Assembly: GCF_023195755.1 (NCBI RefSeq)
Contig: NZ_CP096203.1
Span: 1,798,001 to 1,862,000 of the forward strand
From: Chryseobacterium nepalense
GTDB taxonomy: Bacteria > Bacteroidota > Bacteroidia > Flavobacteriales > Weeksellaceae
Direction of reading: 5' to 3'
DNA: 64,000 nucleotides
This document shows, one piece after another, positions 63,360 through 64,000 of the stretch (positions within the stretch are counted from its first letter, which is position 1; the number at the start of each line of letters is the position of its first letter). Position numbers and translations under genes: made by a program. The notes under the pieces were generated by a model. The model worked only from the letters and a program-made list of their open reading frames with translations, was not told the origin of the DNA and made no database searches.

Positions 63360-64000
63360 TTGAAATTCATAAAAATATTATTTCTTTTAGCTTTTATTAC
63401 CGTTTGCGGTCAGACTGGTTCAGATAATCAGGTGCCTGTTTACAATTTCCCGAAGCTAAAATCCAGCATTACCATGCCGGTAATCATTCCCCTATCTCAG
63501 ATCAGCAACATCATCAATGCTTCTGTAAAAGATCTCATCTACCAGGATGATTCTTATACTGACAACAATAACGACCAGTTTAAAGTGAAAGTATGGAAAA
63601 CACGCCCGATACGTCTTGTTGGGGGTACCAACCAAAACATTCTGATTGAGGTCCCCTTAAAAATATGGGCAGAAAAAGGAATTGGAACCCTCGGATTGTA
63701 TACTTACCAAAGCACAACTTTTGAAACGGTGATGTCTTTCAATACTTCCATCAGTTTAAAAAATAACTGGACAATTCTTACACAAACCCATCCTAACGGA
63801 TTCAGATGGGTGACAAAACCCGTGCTGGATTTTGGAAAAATCGAAATCCCTATCACGTCGCTGGTAGAAAAAAGCCTTGTGGAACAACAAAAGAAATTCT
63901 GCACAACGATTGACCAGCAAATGGCCGGACAGCTGAACTTTCAGAATTATGCCGTTATGGCCTTCAATGTTTTTGCAAATCCCTTTCAGGTTTCTGAAGA
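63360..64000 (+). CDS. DUF4403 family protein, start (runs off the window)
   Basis: Begins at TTG 63360 with a signal peptide (KFIKILFLLAFITVCGQ). The visible part of about 213 residues carries LKSSITMPVIIPLSQISNIINASV, VKDLIYQDDSYTDNNNDQ and VKVWKTRPIRLV, the N-terminal pattern of DUF4403 proteins, which are secreted or outer-membrane associated in Bacteroidota and of unknown function. No in-frame ATG precedes the signal, so TTG is the best start. The gene continues past 64000. Confidence 0.75.
   Translation, partial: MKFIKILFLLAFITVCGQTGSDNQVPVYNFPKLKSSITMPVIIPLSQISNIINASVKDLIYQDDSYTDNNNDQFKVKVWKTRPIRLVGGTNQNILIEVPLKIWAEKGIGTLGLYTYQSTTFETVMSFNTSISLKNNWTILTQTHPNGFRWVTKPVLDFGKIEIPITSLVEKSLVEQQKKFCTTIDQQMAGQLNFQNYAVMAFNVFANPFQVSE

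Overview
The window looks like a chromosomal segment of a Flavobacteriia member, most probably Chryseobacterium or a close Weeksellaceae relative. The reasons are the AT-rich intergenic DNA, SusC/SusD-type outer-membrane genes, promoters of the TTTG...TAnnTTTG type, weak or absent Shine-Dalgarno sequences, a double-glycine leader peptide of the kind common in Chryseobacterium, and several dispersed intergenic hairpin repeats. The genus is inferred from protein style; there is no rRNA in the window to confirm it. No tRNA, rRNA, CRISPR array, transposase or prophage was recognised.

Layout. 1-3.0 kb is an accessory patch: the end of an unknown gene, three hypothetical genes, two hairpin repeats and an unusual GC-rich tract made of about 21-bp degenerate repeats. 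3.1-34 kb is a large pectin utilisation locus. Its minus-strand arm (kduI-kduD-uxaC-kdgK-eda-exuT-uxaB-uxaA) is the cytoplasmic pathway. Its plus-strand arm starts with a SusC/SusD pair and continues through pectinesterase, pectate lyase, GH105, GH43, rhamnogalacturonan acetylesterase, GH28, an alpha/beta hydrolase, a second pectinesterase, a second acetylesterase and kdgF. A separate PL1 lyase and a convergent PL10 lyase/DUF4861 pair close the locus. 34.2-37.2 kb is a VIT/vWA-domain protein carrying a TonB-box-like insert. 37.4-50.4 kb is a locus built around a giant secreted protein of about 3,440 residues with eight repeated modules, a small secreted protein, a small membrane protein and a divergent orphan response regulator. 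50.5-58.5 kb holds a thioredoxin-like protein and a TetR-controlled RND efflux operon. 58.7-64 kb is housekeeping: miaA, yicC, gmk, nadA, folB and the start of a DUF4403 gene, with a bacteriocin-like peptide gene between nadA and folB.

How it works together. Extracellular and outer-membrane enzymes de-esterify, deacetylate and cut homogalacturonan and rhamnogalacturonan side regions; SusCD imports oligomers; GH28 and GH105 release galacturonate and unsaturated uronates. Galacturonate goes through UxaC, UxaB and UxaA to 2-keto-3-deoxygluconate (KDG). Unsaturated uronate goes through KdgF, KduI and KduD to the same KDG. KdgK and Eda then give pyruvate and glyceraldehyde-3-phosphate. Four copies of a LacI-type palindrome (consensus about ATGCAAYCGATTGCAC) lie in or just downstream of the promoter regions of all the transcription units of the locus, yet no LacI gene is in the window.

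The points I consider most worth a second look are the 21-bp repeat tract, the triplicated TetR operator/promoter unit ahead of the efflux genes, the giant modular protein locus, the TonB-box/plug-like insert in the VIT/vWA protein, the LacI site placed inside the DUF4861 coding sequence, and the Cys-rich double-glycine peptide.
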